DNA of 64,000 bases from Leptodontidium sp. MPI-SDFR-AT-0119. Its lineage: Eukaryota; Ascomycota; Leotiomycetes; Helotiales; Leptodontidiaceae. Position numbers and translations under genes: made by a program. Every line of letters starts with the position of its first letter. Within the stretch, counting starts at the first letter, position 1. Positions 54,828 to 64,000 of the stretch are shown one piece after another. Where the stretch lies: positions 1,240,001 through 1,304,000 of the forward strand of contig JAHLEZ010000014.1 in the NCBI GenBank assembly GCA_020726505.1, written 5' to 3'. The notes beneath the pieces were generated by a model. That model had not been told where the DNA came from. It did not search any database and was given only the letters and a program-made list of their open reading frames with translations.

Positions 54828-57800
54828 ATGCACGCAATACGGCAAAAATGCCGCCCGAAGCATCAAGTCCTGATCTTGAAGTGCTACCCCCGAACTACCA
54901 AAGGTGCCGTCGATGTTAAACCGAATTCGAGCGAGTTGAGCTATCTGCTCTACTATGCGACAACGCGACGGAGCAAGGTGCAGAAGGTGGGAGCATTTCT
55001 GGAGAAGAAGACTGCCAGCGATGTGTGGCGAGCAAGGATAGGGTATGTGATTCTGCAAGATACAAGCTGTGACAAGGTCTTATTGAGTGTTGGACCAGTT
55101 GCTAATGTGAACCATAGAAATGTACAAGTTACGCTTCAGATACTGGCTGCCTTGATCGAAAAGGCCCCCAGGGATCTCCCTCTTTACGCCCCTTATGTTC
55201 TCAAGATACTTAATATAATACTACGATCGCGCGACATTACCATGGTCGAATCCTCGCTTCCAACCTTCGAGGCTTTCTGCGAACATCATGATGGCGCATC
55301 TCTTTCGGCTGACCAGGAATATTTACACCAGTACGAAGAGATAGTGGGAATTTACGCCTCTTTTGCTTCGACAAGGCCCCCGCCATCGAAAATACCTACG
55401 AGTGCTCCGGTGGCTATGCGATGGAGAGGTGCTGGGTTACAAGCAATCAAAAGTGTGGCTTCTTCTGAAGCATTGGCTTCGCTTGCCGGGAGACAATTGG
55501 ATGTGGTGGTACCAGTCTTGTTGGAAAATCTATGGACGGATAATGATGATTTTCTCGATCTATTGGAACACCGTGCTGGAGTAGAAGAGAAAGTTGATAC
55601 CGAGAAGCTCCTACGCCGACGGACCAGCATCGCAACCGTCCGGACCGCCGACACGGCGGGAGATGGCAATGCCCTGGCTCTCTCTGCCACTACGGCTGAT
55701 GCGGATAAGGTGGCTGAGGAAGATATCGGGGTTACGGCCCTCCAGTGTTTGAAGCAGATATTTGTGGTGAACAACAGGTCACAGATTCATGCGGCGACTC
55801 TAGCAACACTGAAATTCATTGCTGACCGGGTTGCGCAAGGGGAGAGTGTCATTGAGAAGAATCACCTGAGAGCAGGAGAATACAAGGGCTGGGCGACAAG
55901 AATGCTTGAAATGATTGCCAGATGGACCCCAGTCCAGGATAGGTACATCATTTTGGTGACTGCGATGGATTCTTTAGTCCGAAGTCAAATGGCTGATGCC
56001 AACCTTCAACATCAATTTGTTCTGGCTACTATGGTGGACTCCCTCCTCAAATCCGACATAAACTTGATTGGGCTGAGTGTGATGGATGTTTTACTAGGCC
56101 TCGTACAACATGTCTTGAGATTGCTTCAATTGGACGGGGCAACCCCCCATTACCAGCAAGACAATGGGACAGGAGTTGCTAAGAACGAAGCTGGCGATCA
56201 GTTGCCATCCACCAGCGGTGGCGAGGCGACAGCTGAAGCTGCGACAGTCCCAACACATTTGAGGAAAGATCTTTTACATCAACTCCAGCAGTGCATAGGC
56301 GATCTAGCTACCCATGTCTACTATGCAGATCAGATATCAGACATGGTATCTGCTATTCTCTTGAGGTTGAAACCATCACCTCTGGGGGGAGGCATGAATG
56401 CAGTCTCCGCTATCGAGAACCCAGCCGCTGCTTCAGCTGCAATTACCTCCGTTGGCGACTTGACCGAAGACTCTGCAACTGATGGTTTCTTCTCATTCGA
56501 CACTGCTAAAATAAACGCACTCGAAGCCATCAAATCCATTCTGGTTGTGGCCAGCACTCGCAACAATATGAGTGGGGTGGGGAGTTTGGGGAGAAATCGG
56601 GTTCCGGTTCGGGTCTGGGAAGGAACTCAATGGCTTCTACGGGATGCCGATGGCCGGGTTCGAAAGGCTTACGCCGACGCGTTGTTGACTTGGCTCGACC
56701 GAGAGATGACGAGAGCTGATCTTCGAGCTTTTGAGGAAAAGCCAAAGGGGCTGACCAAAACGAGCAGGGACGAGTCTGCGACCAATCTGTCAAAGCGGGC
56801 GGTATCAAACGCATCCCATCGAGAGAAGCCTGTCAAGCCTTCTCGAATGACTTTCCTGCAATTGCTTCATCTGGCTATCTACGAGAACGCGTTGCAGTAT
56901 GTCGACAGCGAGCCGGACATCGTTCTATTACATTTGTTACTTGCCAATCTTGTCGAGAACTTGGGGGTCAATGCTGTCAAACACGGATTGCCTATGATAT
57001 TCCGACTCCAGGAAGATATTCTTGAGGCCGAGACCCCTATGGCCAAAATTCGAATGGGCAGCTTGTGTCACGGATACTTTTGGACCTTGAGTGAAAAGTT
57101 TGATTTCGACACGTCACCAATTGGCAAAGTAGTTCAGACCGAGATTTCACGACGCCGCAGTAAGATGTTTTGGATTGAACGGGTCCGCCTTCCACCCATA
57201 AACATCGACCAGATTGGTACTCCTGGAGAAACAACATCAGAACAAGCACTTCCTATGGAAGAGGTTGAGGACGAATCACTTCGACCTTTCGATGACCGCT
57301 TTCAAATGGTGAAGCTGATTTCTTTATCCTATGCTGAATCGATGCCTGCTCCATCCACGAGCCCGCCCACTTCGCCTGGTAGGAGCTTCAGTCACCCAAT
57401 CCTGAGTACTGTTGGTCCAGCAGCAGACGGCGAGCGTGCAATGCCAGACAAGATAAAGGAGCAGATGATGTCGGAATGGAGCAAAGAGGCTGTAGTTGCG
57501 ATGGTTCTAGAAGGCAGCAAGACCGTCTCATTGAACGGGTCGAAAACTGGTACGAATGCAACTGGGCACCGGAACTTTTTGGCCGTCAATGGACAAGGAA
57601 ATACGGGAGCGACAAATAGCGGATCACAATCTCCGCAGCACCACAACCACCAGAGTCATCGAAGCAGGCCAAACTCCACCTATGGTCTGGTTGGGGGACT
57701 TGGGGCGCTACAGAAAGTCAGGAGAGGAAGTGGTCAATCTCCAGCACCTGCAAGCGAGTCCAGCCGAAACTCTGTCACCCGAGTGGATCAGTTGAAGAGG

Positions 57801-58349
57801 GTTTTGTCAGGCCAACAGAACAATATCCCAGGCACAAGTGGTGTTGCGCACAGTGATGCAAGCAGTGACAGTATGGTGAGCTACGACTTCACTGCATCTG
57901 AAGTCTCTTTCAACCCCAGCCAGCAAAATGTTGGTTCCATGGAACGCTCAGTGTCACTGCGAGATTCGAACGACAGGCCCAGATCAAAGTCTCGAGACCG
58001 AGTTGCTGCGAATGGGGAGCATCAACGTCCGTTGTCATCCCACCCAGTTCTGCAGAGTGCCAACCCTAACATTATGGAAGGAACCGATGATGATCTTGAT
58101 GCTGTCCCTCCAGTGCCTCCTCTCCCATCATCACTCACTGCAGAGGGCACAGCAGTTCACGATCATGCACTTCCTGAGGTCCGCAAGGGACGGAGTGTGA
58201 GGAGGTCGGTGAAAAGCCGAGGCGGCCAGAGTTACCAGGCGTCTCCATGGGGCGAAGATGTAACCCCGACAGTGGATCTGGAGAGTTTACTGAAGGGAAT
58301 TGAGGCTGGAGGGGAACAAAAAGGGAACGTGGCCAAACCGCCCTACTGA
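54828..58349 (+). CDS. EFR3: Efr3, plasma-membrane anchor of the PI4-kinase Stt4 complex
   Basis: Exons 54828-55042 and 55118-58349 give 1148 residues. The N-terminus MHAIRQKCRPKHQVLILKCY is basic with two cysteines, the membrane-binding, acylated end of Efr3. Next come SELSYLLYYATTRRSKVQKVGAFLEKK and WRARIG-NVQVTLQILAALIEK across the intron, then helical (HEAT/armadillo-like) repeats to about residue 800. The last 300 residues are Ser-rich and disordered. In yeast, Efr3 with Ypp1 holds the phosphatidylinositol 4-kinase Stt4 at the plasma membrane. The intron (55043-55117, GTATGT to CATAG, branch TGCTAAT) is exactly 75 bp without stop codons, so its retention would add 25 residues in frame; conservation across the junction favours removal. 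The first ATG of the frame is used; the frame itself starts at 54804 without an ATG. Confidence 0.93.
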   Translation: MHAIRQKCRPKHQVLILKCYPRTTKGAVDVKPNSSELSYLLYYATTRRSKVQKVGAFLEKKTASDVWRARIGYVILQDTSCDKVLLSVGPVANVNHRNVQVTLQILAALIEKAPRDLPLYAPYVLKILNIILRSRDITMVESSLPTFEAFCEHHDGASLSADQEYLHQYEEIVGIYASFASTRPPPSKIPTSAPVAMRWRGAGLQAIKSVASSEALASLAGRQLDVVVPVLLENLWTDNDDFLDLLEHRAGVEEKVDTEKLLRRRTSIATVRTADTAGDGNALALSATTADADKVAEEDIGVTALQCLKQIFVVNNRSQIHAATLATLKFIADRVAQGESVIEKNHLRAGEYKGWATRMLEMIARWTPVQDRYIILVTAMDSLVRSQMADANLQHQFVLATMVDSLLKSDINLIGLSVMDVLLGLVQHVLRLLQLDGATPHYQQDNGTGVAKNEAGDQLPSTSGGEATAEAATVPTHLRKDLLHQLQQCIGDLATHVYYADQISDMVSAILLRLKPSPLGGGMNAVSAIENPAAASAAITSVGDLTEDSATDGFFSFDTAKINALEAIKSILVVASTRNNMSGVGSLGRNRVPVRVWEGTQWLLRDADGRVRKAYADALLTWLDREMTRADLRAFEEKPKGLTKTSRDESATNLSKRAVSNASHREKPVKPSRMTFLQLLHLAIYENALQYVDSEPDIVLLHLLLANLVENLGVNAVKHGLPMIFRLQEDILEAETPMAKIRMGSLCHGYFWTLSEKFDFDTSPIGKVVQTEISRRRSKMFWIERVRLPPINIDQIGTPGETTSEQALPMEEVEDESLRPFDDRFQMVKLISLSYAESMPAPSTSPPTSPGRSFSHPILSTVGPAADGERAMPDKIKEQMMSEWSKEAVVAMVLEGSKTVSLNGSKTGTNATGHRNFLAVNGQGNTGATNSGSQSPQHHNHQSHRSRPNSTYGLVGGLGALQKVRRGSGQSPAPASESSRNSVTRVDQLKRVLSGQQNNIPGTSGVAHSDASSDSMVSYDFTASEVSFNPSQQNVGSMERSVSLRDSNDRPRSKSRDRVAANGEHQRPLSSHPVLQSANPNIMEGTDDDLDAVPPVPPLPSSLTAEGTAVHDHALPEVRKGRSVRRSVKSRGGQSYQASPWGEDVTPTVDLESLLKGIEAGGEQKGNVAKPPY

Positions 58350-59119
58350 ACATAATGGATCATTGCACATAATCTCGGTCACTGTTGATACCTTAGCTAT
58401 TCGACGATGTGTATTATTATCATTTCTATAGATTGGAAGCCTGGCGCAAAACAGAGCGGGTTGATAGCGAATTTGATTGTACAAATGGATCCTTCATCAC
58501 GGACTACACATGTTCGTTCCATCGACAGTGACTTGCAAAATCGGATTCGCCTGTCTCGCTTAAAGAAACTTCGCGTATTGGCCATTTTTGGCAATGAATT
58601 CCTAATCTACTCACATTTTGTCGTCGAACTAATTAATTCATCTTTTCTAGCCCAGTGGCTTACCTATTATATGGCAATGTCATTAGAACTATGCATGGTT
58701 AACTTATTCCAGAAGATTCTAAAAGTGAGGAAACAATATTAAACTATTCCAAAGTCTTAGGCTCCTCTACGACCCCGTTGTAAATTAGTTATATAGAACC
58801 TCATTATCATATATAGACCTTCGAGCTTCCAATGTCCGTTGTAATGATGCTGATATGAGATTAGCGAGACAGTACACGTGCGTCAGCATGTAAGAAGGAT
58901 GCTTACTTCTAACCATCGTCTCACGCATGCATCACTAGCGTCTGCTGTGCGTAATGCTGGTGCGTCTGCCTGTGCAGCATTTCTGCCTCCTCGTGTTTGC
59001 CTTTGCAATTTAGCACTTGTCTCTCACACAGTTACTCTTAGCAGTATTATCATTCGCCGGAGATACGCTCGGAGTTTGAACAGCGCTTGACAATGAGGGT
59101 GAAGCGACAGGTGAGCTCA
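58350..59119. other. intergenic between convergent genes
   Basis: 770 bp between the stops of EFR3 and the HET-domain gene. It is relatively AT-rich at 58600-58860. No gene or RNA was recognised. Confidence 0.5.
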
Positions 59120-61312
59120 TCAGATCAACTCGATTTCCTCCTTAAAGAGATGGTTAAATTGGAGCGCCTCGCCCATCATAACTCCATGAATATATGCTTG
59201 GCCGATCAATTGATATTGAGCCTGGCGTGGACGCAAAACAAAAGGCACAGCTGACCCCGTAGGAATCACGATCACGTCACCCTCTTGGGCGAGGGAAGGA
59301 ACCTGGCCAAGCAAACCTGTAGATGTGACGCAACGTCGGTGAGGTGTGGAAAGCTGGACTATTTCCCAAACCAATCTCTTTCGATCAATACTTCTATCGA
59401 ATTCCGAAGAATCGTCCGACCATATCATGAGTCGACACATTTCCAAGTCAGGCGGTTCTTGGTGACAGAGCATGACCCTACATATCGTGTCCTGCATTTC
59501 TTTAGCTGGAGGATATTGTGTTGCAGGCCACAATTCTTCGAGCTCTGTGCGCCATTGTAGAATTTGAGCATAGTGATCGCTAATTTGCTGCTTGACTTGA
59601 CTGGGGCTGAGGGACTGGATACTGTCAAGTTTCGTAGCCTGGACTGTCAGAGATCTGAGAGCCATATTTATTCTCAGCAAAGGGGCATCATTCCCACCGG
59701 CGGCAGTCTCGCCATGAACCTCGTTATGTTCATTCGCGAACCGTATTAGCTTGGCCCCGAAAGAAAAATCTGGAACCCAGGAAGGAATTTGACTACTTTG
59801 CTTGTAGGGCGAGGCTGAGTCTGCGGAGCTTCGATAGAGAGCACGCAACCCTGATCCTGCTTTAATGAGGCATTCAGTGTATCGCAGGTAAGTTTCTTGC
59901 CAATGTTCGCGATAGTTGGGTCTCAACGATGGCTGAGTAGCTTCTTGGGCCATTCCTAGTACTGCAAAAACATGATCGCGAAGATCTGTTTCTTTGCATC
60001 CGTGGGTCAGGTAGAGTAGATCGAGAAGCTCTGTGCGTCCTGCTAATTTGACAGAACGCGCATTCATTATCCTGAAGAGTTGCATGAGACCATTCACTTG
60101 ATTATTCGCCCGCCTATCCACAAAGTTACCGAAGGGACAAAGTTGAGGATGACACGTGGAAGCAATAACTGAATCGTAGACAACAGTACCCGGCAATTCC
60201 CAACCACCACATAGAAAGATGAGTTCGTTTGCCGCAACAACTTCTTGCACAATCCATACTCGCATTATCCACGGTCGGTCATAAAAGGCTCTGGCGGCGC
60301 GCCACATTTTGTTGTTTGATGTCGGTTCTCCAATCTCTCTCAAGATGCCAATCGATCTGTTCAAGTCTTCGTGGTCAAGACCCTCTTCACCGTTATCAAG
60401 GCTATTGAAAACACGACGAGCCCGAATTGTCGTATCAAAGAACTCTGGAAGCAGTTCACTATGATCAGATTGCTCTCCCAAATAAACAACAACCCGTCGG
60501 GCTGACCGGTATATCTGGAGCATCAGGGAGATCTGATACTCCTTTTCGATGGCATCATCCTGGTTGATACAGATAGCGTCAACCCAGAGATATAGATCCT
60601 GTTCAGTTCGGCGAACTCGTCGCAAGGCTCTATCAAGATTCGCACTTATCGGAAGACGTTTACCCCCTATTGTGATGTGATGCGTTTTCGCAGTCTCACC
60701 CCAGGCATAAGACAATGCCTGGTAAGACTGGTCAACGATTAACCTGGAGACAACGAGCTTGCACTGTAAAGGCGCAAAGTCGGGACCGCCGACCAACTCG
60801 AGAAGTCGGATACTGTTGTAGTCTGGCAGGGATGTGTACACATAGACTTGTTGACTCCTTAGTTTATGCGATTGTGCATTAAAGGACCGTAGTATGTTGG
60901 AATGAAGAATGGCTACACTTTCAGGTGACTTTAATGACTGTTCTTGAGTACAAAACGCGTCCCCGAAGCGAGCCGGTTCTAGTGTAACTCTTTTTCTCTT
61001 CGTGTGCTGTTGAGGTGTATTCGAAGTGCGTGACGGATTAGATTCGATATTTGTGGTCATCGAACAGCTCTCAGAGCTTGAAGCTGCGCTCAAAGAGATG
61101 TTCGAGGATGGGATAATCTTTGCTATGATCTGTTGCAGTTCGACTATCGACTCATGCAGAGTTTGTATCTCATCCTGGCATCGCAACAACGCCTGTTTAT
61201 GCTCTTCCAACGCAGCCTCGTGCTCCTGCTGTAACCGTTGCATATCTCGTCGCATAGCTTCGATAGCCACGCCTTGTTCTTCCGTCCATAGCGACGGCTC
61301 TTGAACTGGCAT
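59120..61312 (-). CDS. HET-domain protein with N-terminal coiled coil
   Basis: A single exon of 730 residues from the ATG at 61312. Residues 10-66 form a Gln/Glu-rich coiled coil (AMRRDMQRLQQEHEAALEEH). Residues 70-110 are Ser-rich and end in KRKR, a possible nuclear signal. The HET domain begins with YTSLPDYNSIRLLELVGG (159-176) and contains YQALSYAWGE (197-206), LWVDAICINQDD (242-253) and IYRSARRVVVYLGE (267-280), then RPWIMRVWIVQEVV. The C-terminal half (LFRIMNARSVKLAGRTELLDLLYLTHGCKETDLRDHVFAVLGM) is the usual continuation. HET proteins mediate allorecognition cell death in some fungi, but most family members have unknown roles. The coiled coil in front is not part of the standard layout. 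Neighbours give no partner (no NLR or helo gene adjacent). Confidence 0.9.
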   Translation of the reverse strand: MPVQEPSLWTEEQGVAIEAMRRDMQRLQQEHEAALEEHKQALLRCQDEIQTLHESIVELQQIIAKIIPSSNISLSAASSSESCSMTTNIESNPSRTSNTPQQHTKRKRVTLEPARFGDAFCTQEQSLKSPESVAILHSNILRSFNAQSHKLRSQQVYVYTSLPDYNSIRLLELVGGPDFAPLQCKLVVSRLIVDQSYQALSYAWGETAKTHHITIGGKRLPISANLDRALRRVRRTEQDLYLWVDAICINQDDAIEKEYQISLMLQIYRSARRVVVYLGEQSDHSELLPEFFDTTIRARRVFNSLDNGEEGLDHEDLNRSIGILREIGEPTSNNKMWRAARAFYDRPWIMRVWIVQEVVAANELIFLCGGWELPGTVVYDSVIASTCHPQLCPFGNFVDRRANNQVNGLMQLFRIMNARSVKLAGRTELLDLLYLTHGCKETDLRDHVFAVLGMAQEATQPSLRPNYREHWQETYLRYTECLIKAGSGLRALYRSSADSASPYKQSSQIPSWVPDFSFGAKLIRFANEHNEVHGETAAGGNDAPLLRINMALRSLTVQATKLDSIQSLSPSQVKQQISDHYAQILQWRTELEELWPATQYPPAKEMQDTICRVMLCHQEPPDLEMCRLMIWSDDSSEFDRSIDRKRLVWEIVQLSTPHRRCVTSTGLLGQVPSLAQEGDVIVIPTGSAVPFVLRPRQAQYQLIGQAYIHGVMMGEALQFNHLFKEEIELI

Positions 61313-62743
61313 GATTGACTTGAGACAAGTTCGTGAAGTTACTCGAGTGAATGTTGCGGACGAGGTTATGGTAACAAATGGAATAGAGAGGCACTGTTCG
61401 ATGTGCCACGAATCCGCCTTGCAGTCGCTTCCTTGCTAGGTAAGTATCACAGCTGAGAAGTGCCAAGGCTCAATTGGTCACTCTCATTCGTCGTCTCACC
61501 GAGAAACATTTACAACACCAACCAACCAACTGATTCGTGGCCCTCCTCAGCCAAGTCCTGCAGCGTTCTTCCACCAAGTCCTGCAAAGTCCTGAATTCGT
61601 GCCCGCGATCCCGGAACAGCCTCACTTCTAGAGGTCCGCTTCTGCGTCCCGATGATTGCCGCGACACTGAGATCTCTTCCAGAATCATCGCTTTGAGACA
61701 GCAATCTTGCGCGACAGAAATAGAATCAAGAGGCTTTGGGCTTTGCTCTAATTATAGAGAATTGATTTGCTATCATCTGTATATATATGGTGACAGGTCC
61801 TGCTCTCCTGCTTCAGGTCAGATCCAACTTGCAGACTTACGTCTCTTGAACACCAAGCTCGAGCTGAGATTTCGACTTGAAAGCAAGGCACAACAGCAAC
61901 CAGACTCGGGAATTGTAGTCCTGTTTCTCAGACTGACCTTGGATCTTACTCAAAAGTCATAACCGGTACTTCCTTTTCTTCTACTCTGGAGGACTCGCTG
62001 TCCACGACAAAAGGACCGCTGAAGTCCTTCAGACGCAGGACTCGATGAAAATCGATTGAAGCACTTGGTTACTTTACGAAGTTATTGCAGACAGCGCCTC
62101 TCACCAATGGCAGGACTTCCAGGACATCGGCAGTTCATCCAGCCACCAGCCAGCCAGCCTTTGATATTCGTTCATGACGCCCAATCGTTGTGGTGCAGCG
62201 CCCTAGCATGATCGGCGTCCTCGGTCAGCCCAGCGGTGTGCCTCGAGGCGACTGCTGAACCCAAAATGCGAGGCGAGCGCAAGGCAACCATTGCAGTACA
62301 GCCAGCCCACCCACTCTCCGATGACAACACTCGACGCACCTCCAAGCAAAGTACGCGAATCCATAGGCTGGAGTACGAATCTTTGTTGGTAGGTCGATAG
62401 CTCTGCCTCTGCGTGCTTAGCGACTGACTCCGTTCGGTGAGAGCGATGCCTTGCCTTACTGTACTCTGCTGGCTGGATTTTGGTCCTTGGACCCCACACT
62501 CCCACGTGCTCCAGGCGCACCTTGGAGGAACAGAAGTCCTGGAAGTCCTGCCTGCTGTTGTGTCATGGAAGTCTCCTCGTGAGCGAAAGGACTTATACTG
62601 CTGAGGTGGCAATGTTGTGGGTGTTGTTTTTCTGCATCCATTTATTTGTTCATTTTTGAAGAAATTGTGGCAAGTCACCATACATACCTACCTGCCTACC
62701 TTTTAGTCATCATTCAAAACATTGAAGGACTCGAGAGTTCGCA
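61313..62743. other. intergenic
   Basis: 1.4 kb holding the promoters of two divergent genes. Near 61555-61592 the string AAGTCCTGCA recurs three times in variant form. No gene is supported. Confidence 0.5.
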
Positions 62744-64000
62744 ATGTCATTCCTTCGCAAGAGAAGTGGTAGCCAGTGCTCATTTACCAGTGGGGATGAT
62801 GAGATTACTGTCAGGAGAGTAGAACAGACGGATGTTAGTCGAAAGTCCAGGTCGGATACGATCCAATCGGCAAGATCATCGTGTTCGAGTGTTGAGGCTT
62901 CGGACTTTGCGATCCACGATTCTTGCGTGTAAGACTCTCTTCAAGTTGCTGCAAGACGTTGATTAATCGGTTCATCATCCAGTATACGCAATTTCCCAAA
63001 GCATAAATCCTCACATCTTCGGTTCTTGGCATGGGTAGCGTATACTCGTAAATAGTATGTCTCCAAGTTCTATTTTCACATCAAAGGATCCCGGGTAGCC
63101 CTCAATGCATTCTAGTATCTTGAAGTCGAGTTTTAATAAGCAAGACTAACTCCCTTGTCTCTTCAGCACCGATGAATACATCACAGAGGACGAGCGAAAG
63201 ACCTGTCCCTTGCTATGGTGCAGGGATGTCTTCGAGACCCAGGAAGCCATGCTCCAACATGTTTGGAACTGCCCACATCTTGTGAAAGGACTGTACTGGT
63301 GTTTTCACTGCCAGAAACCAGAGCGAGTAGGAAAGTTCAACTGTAAACGTTGTCAAGGAGCTCCATCTCGGACGGATCGGATGACATCGGTCGCCAAGAG
63401 AATATTCTCCAAGCTGGGAGCCAAACCACATCGATCAGACCATACTGGTGCCTCCTCGTCCTCGGAGAGCTCGAAAGGTCTTTCAAAATTGTCCGAAGAG
63501 TCAGATTCTTCTGTACCGCCGTACTTCCAGGATCCTTTTCAACAAGACCAGAGTACGAGCTGGGGATATCCAGATGCGCAAGAACTACCTAACTCCGCTG
63601 TTGTACCTGAAATGGCTGGAGACTGGACAGCTGCATCGCACGAGCTACCCGACACGTACATTTCTGAAATGGCTGGTACGGAATGCCCGATAGAACTTGG
63701 TGGAGGCATCGAGACATGGGAGGACAACTTTTACGCCGAGAACTTTGAGGAATGGGATGTGCCTGCTTTACCTTCCCCGAAGGGGAGAGGCTCTTCTCCA
63801 AAGCTCGAGATTGACACGTCAGTTGCGCATACTTTACAGCCGACAAAATGGATTGATACGCCACTTTCTGCAACGATTATATCGCCTATGAGTGCTTTCG
63901 GCAAGTTCGAGTCTAGCAGTAATTCCAGCCCTGTCGAGATCTCTCCTACAGATAGTGATGTGAGTGGGAGGTCGTTCTTCACGGACTCGGGTTACTCGAG
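62744..64000 (+). CDS. zinc-finger-like protein, 3' end beyond window (partial)
   Basis: Exons 62744-62928, 62983-63054 and 63167 to beyond 64000 keep frame through GTAAGA and GTATGT donors, giving about 364 residues so far. The N-terminus is Ser/Arg-rich (MSFLRKRSGSQCSF). Exon 3 carries TCPLLWCRDVFETQEAMLQH with WNCPHL, a C2H2/C2HC-like finger, followed by YWCFHCQKPE and FNCKRCQG, a second Cys pair set that may make a four-Cys zinc site. The rest is Ser-rich and acidic and open to the last base (SFFTDSGYS). It looks like a fungal regulatory protein; the name is not known to me. Confidence 0.72.

Overview
This window looks like a nuclear segment of a filamentous ascomycete, probably a leotiomycete (Helotiales-like). 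The evidence is gene-dense DNA on both strands, short introns (mostly 45-90 bp) with GTRNGT donors and CTRAY branch points just upstream of AG, and fungal-only families (Zn2Cys6 regulators, 2EXR proteins, a HET protein, a fungal hybrid histidine kinase). No tRNA, rRNA, prokaryotic operon or CRISPR array was seen. The lineage call rests on the look of the proteins and is an inference.

Layout. (1) 1.1-7.7 kb: a compact sugar-use module: a Zn2Cys6 regulator (minus strand) divergent from a GH78 alpha-L-rhamnosidase without a signal peptide, followed by an MFS sugar transporter. (2) 7.9-14.4 kb: three 2EXR/F-box-like proteins, a weak orphan candidate and a WBP11-domain splicing-related protein. 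(3) 15.9-18.4 kb: a ketopantoate-reductase-fold protein with a very long disordered tail. (4) 18.4-26.9 kb: 8.5 kb with no supportable gene, containing one intact-looking 463-bp MITE with 40-bp perfect terminal inverted repeats and a TAA duplication. (5) 26.9-34.9 kb: RNA-processing genes: SUB2 (mRNA export helicase) divergent from an RPR2-type RNase P subunit, then POP1 of RNase P/MRP, with a frameshifted 2EXR gene between them. (6) 35.6-38.4 kb: a Cys-rich single-pass membrane protein and an orphan. (7) 39.0-53.8 kb: a decay zone. A kinase-like gene with an in-frame TAG, an MFS sugar transporter with several stops and shifts, a GH3 beta-glucosidase relic and a Zn2Cys6 regulator relic lie among intact genes (acyl-CoA thioesterase, GAF-type hybrid histidine kinase). 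(8) 54.8-64.0 kb: EFR3, a HET-domain protein with an N-terminal coiled coil, and the start of a zinc-finger-like protein that runs off the window.

How the genes fit together. The intact GH78-transporter-regulator trio would import rhamnose-containing oligosaccharides or glycosides and cleave them inside the cell. A second carbohydrate pair (divergent GH3 and transporter) has been lost as a unit. SUB2, RPR2 and POP1 make a housekeeping RNA neighbourhood. Exon structures were built by hand from splice motifs and reading-frame continuity. Every multi-exon model given as intact sums to a multiple of three.
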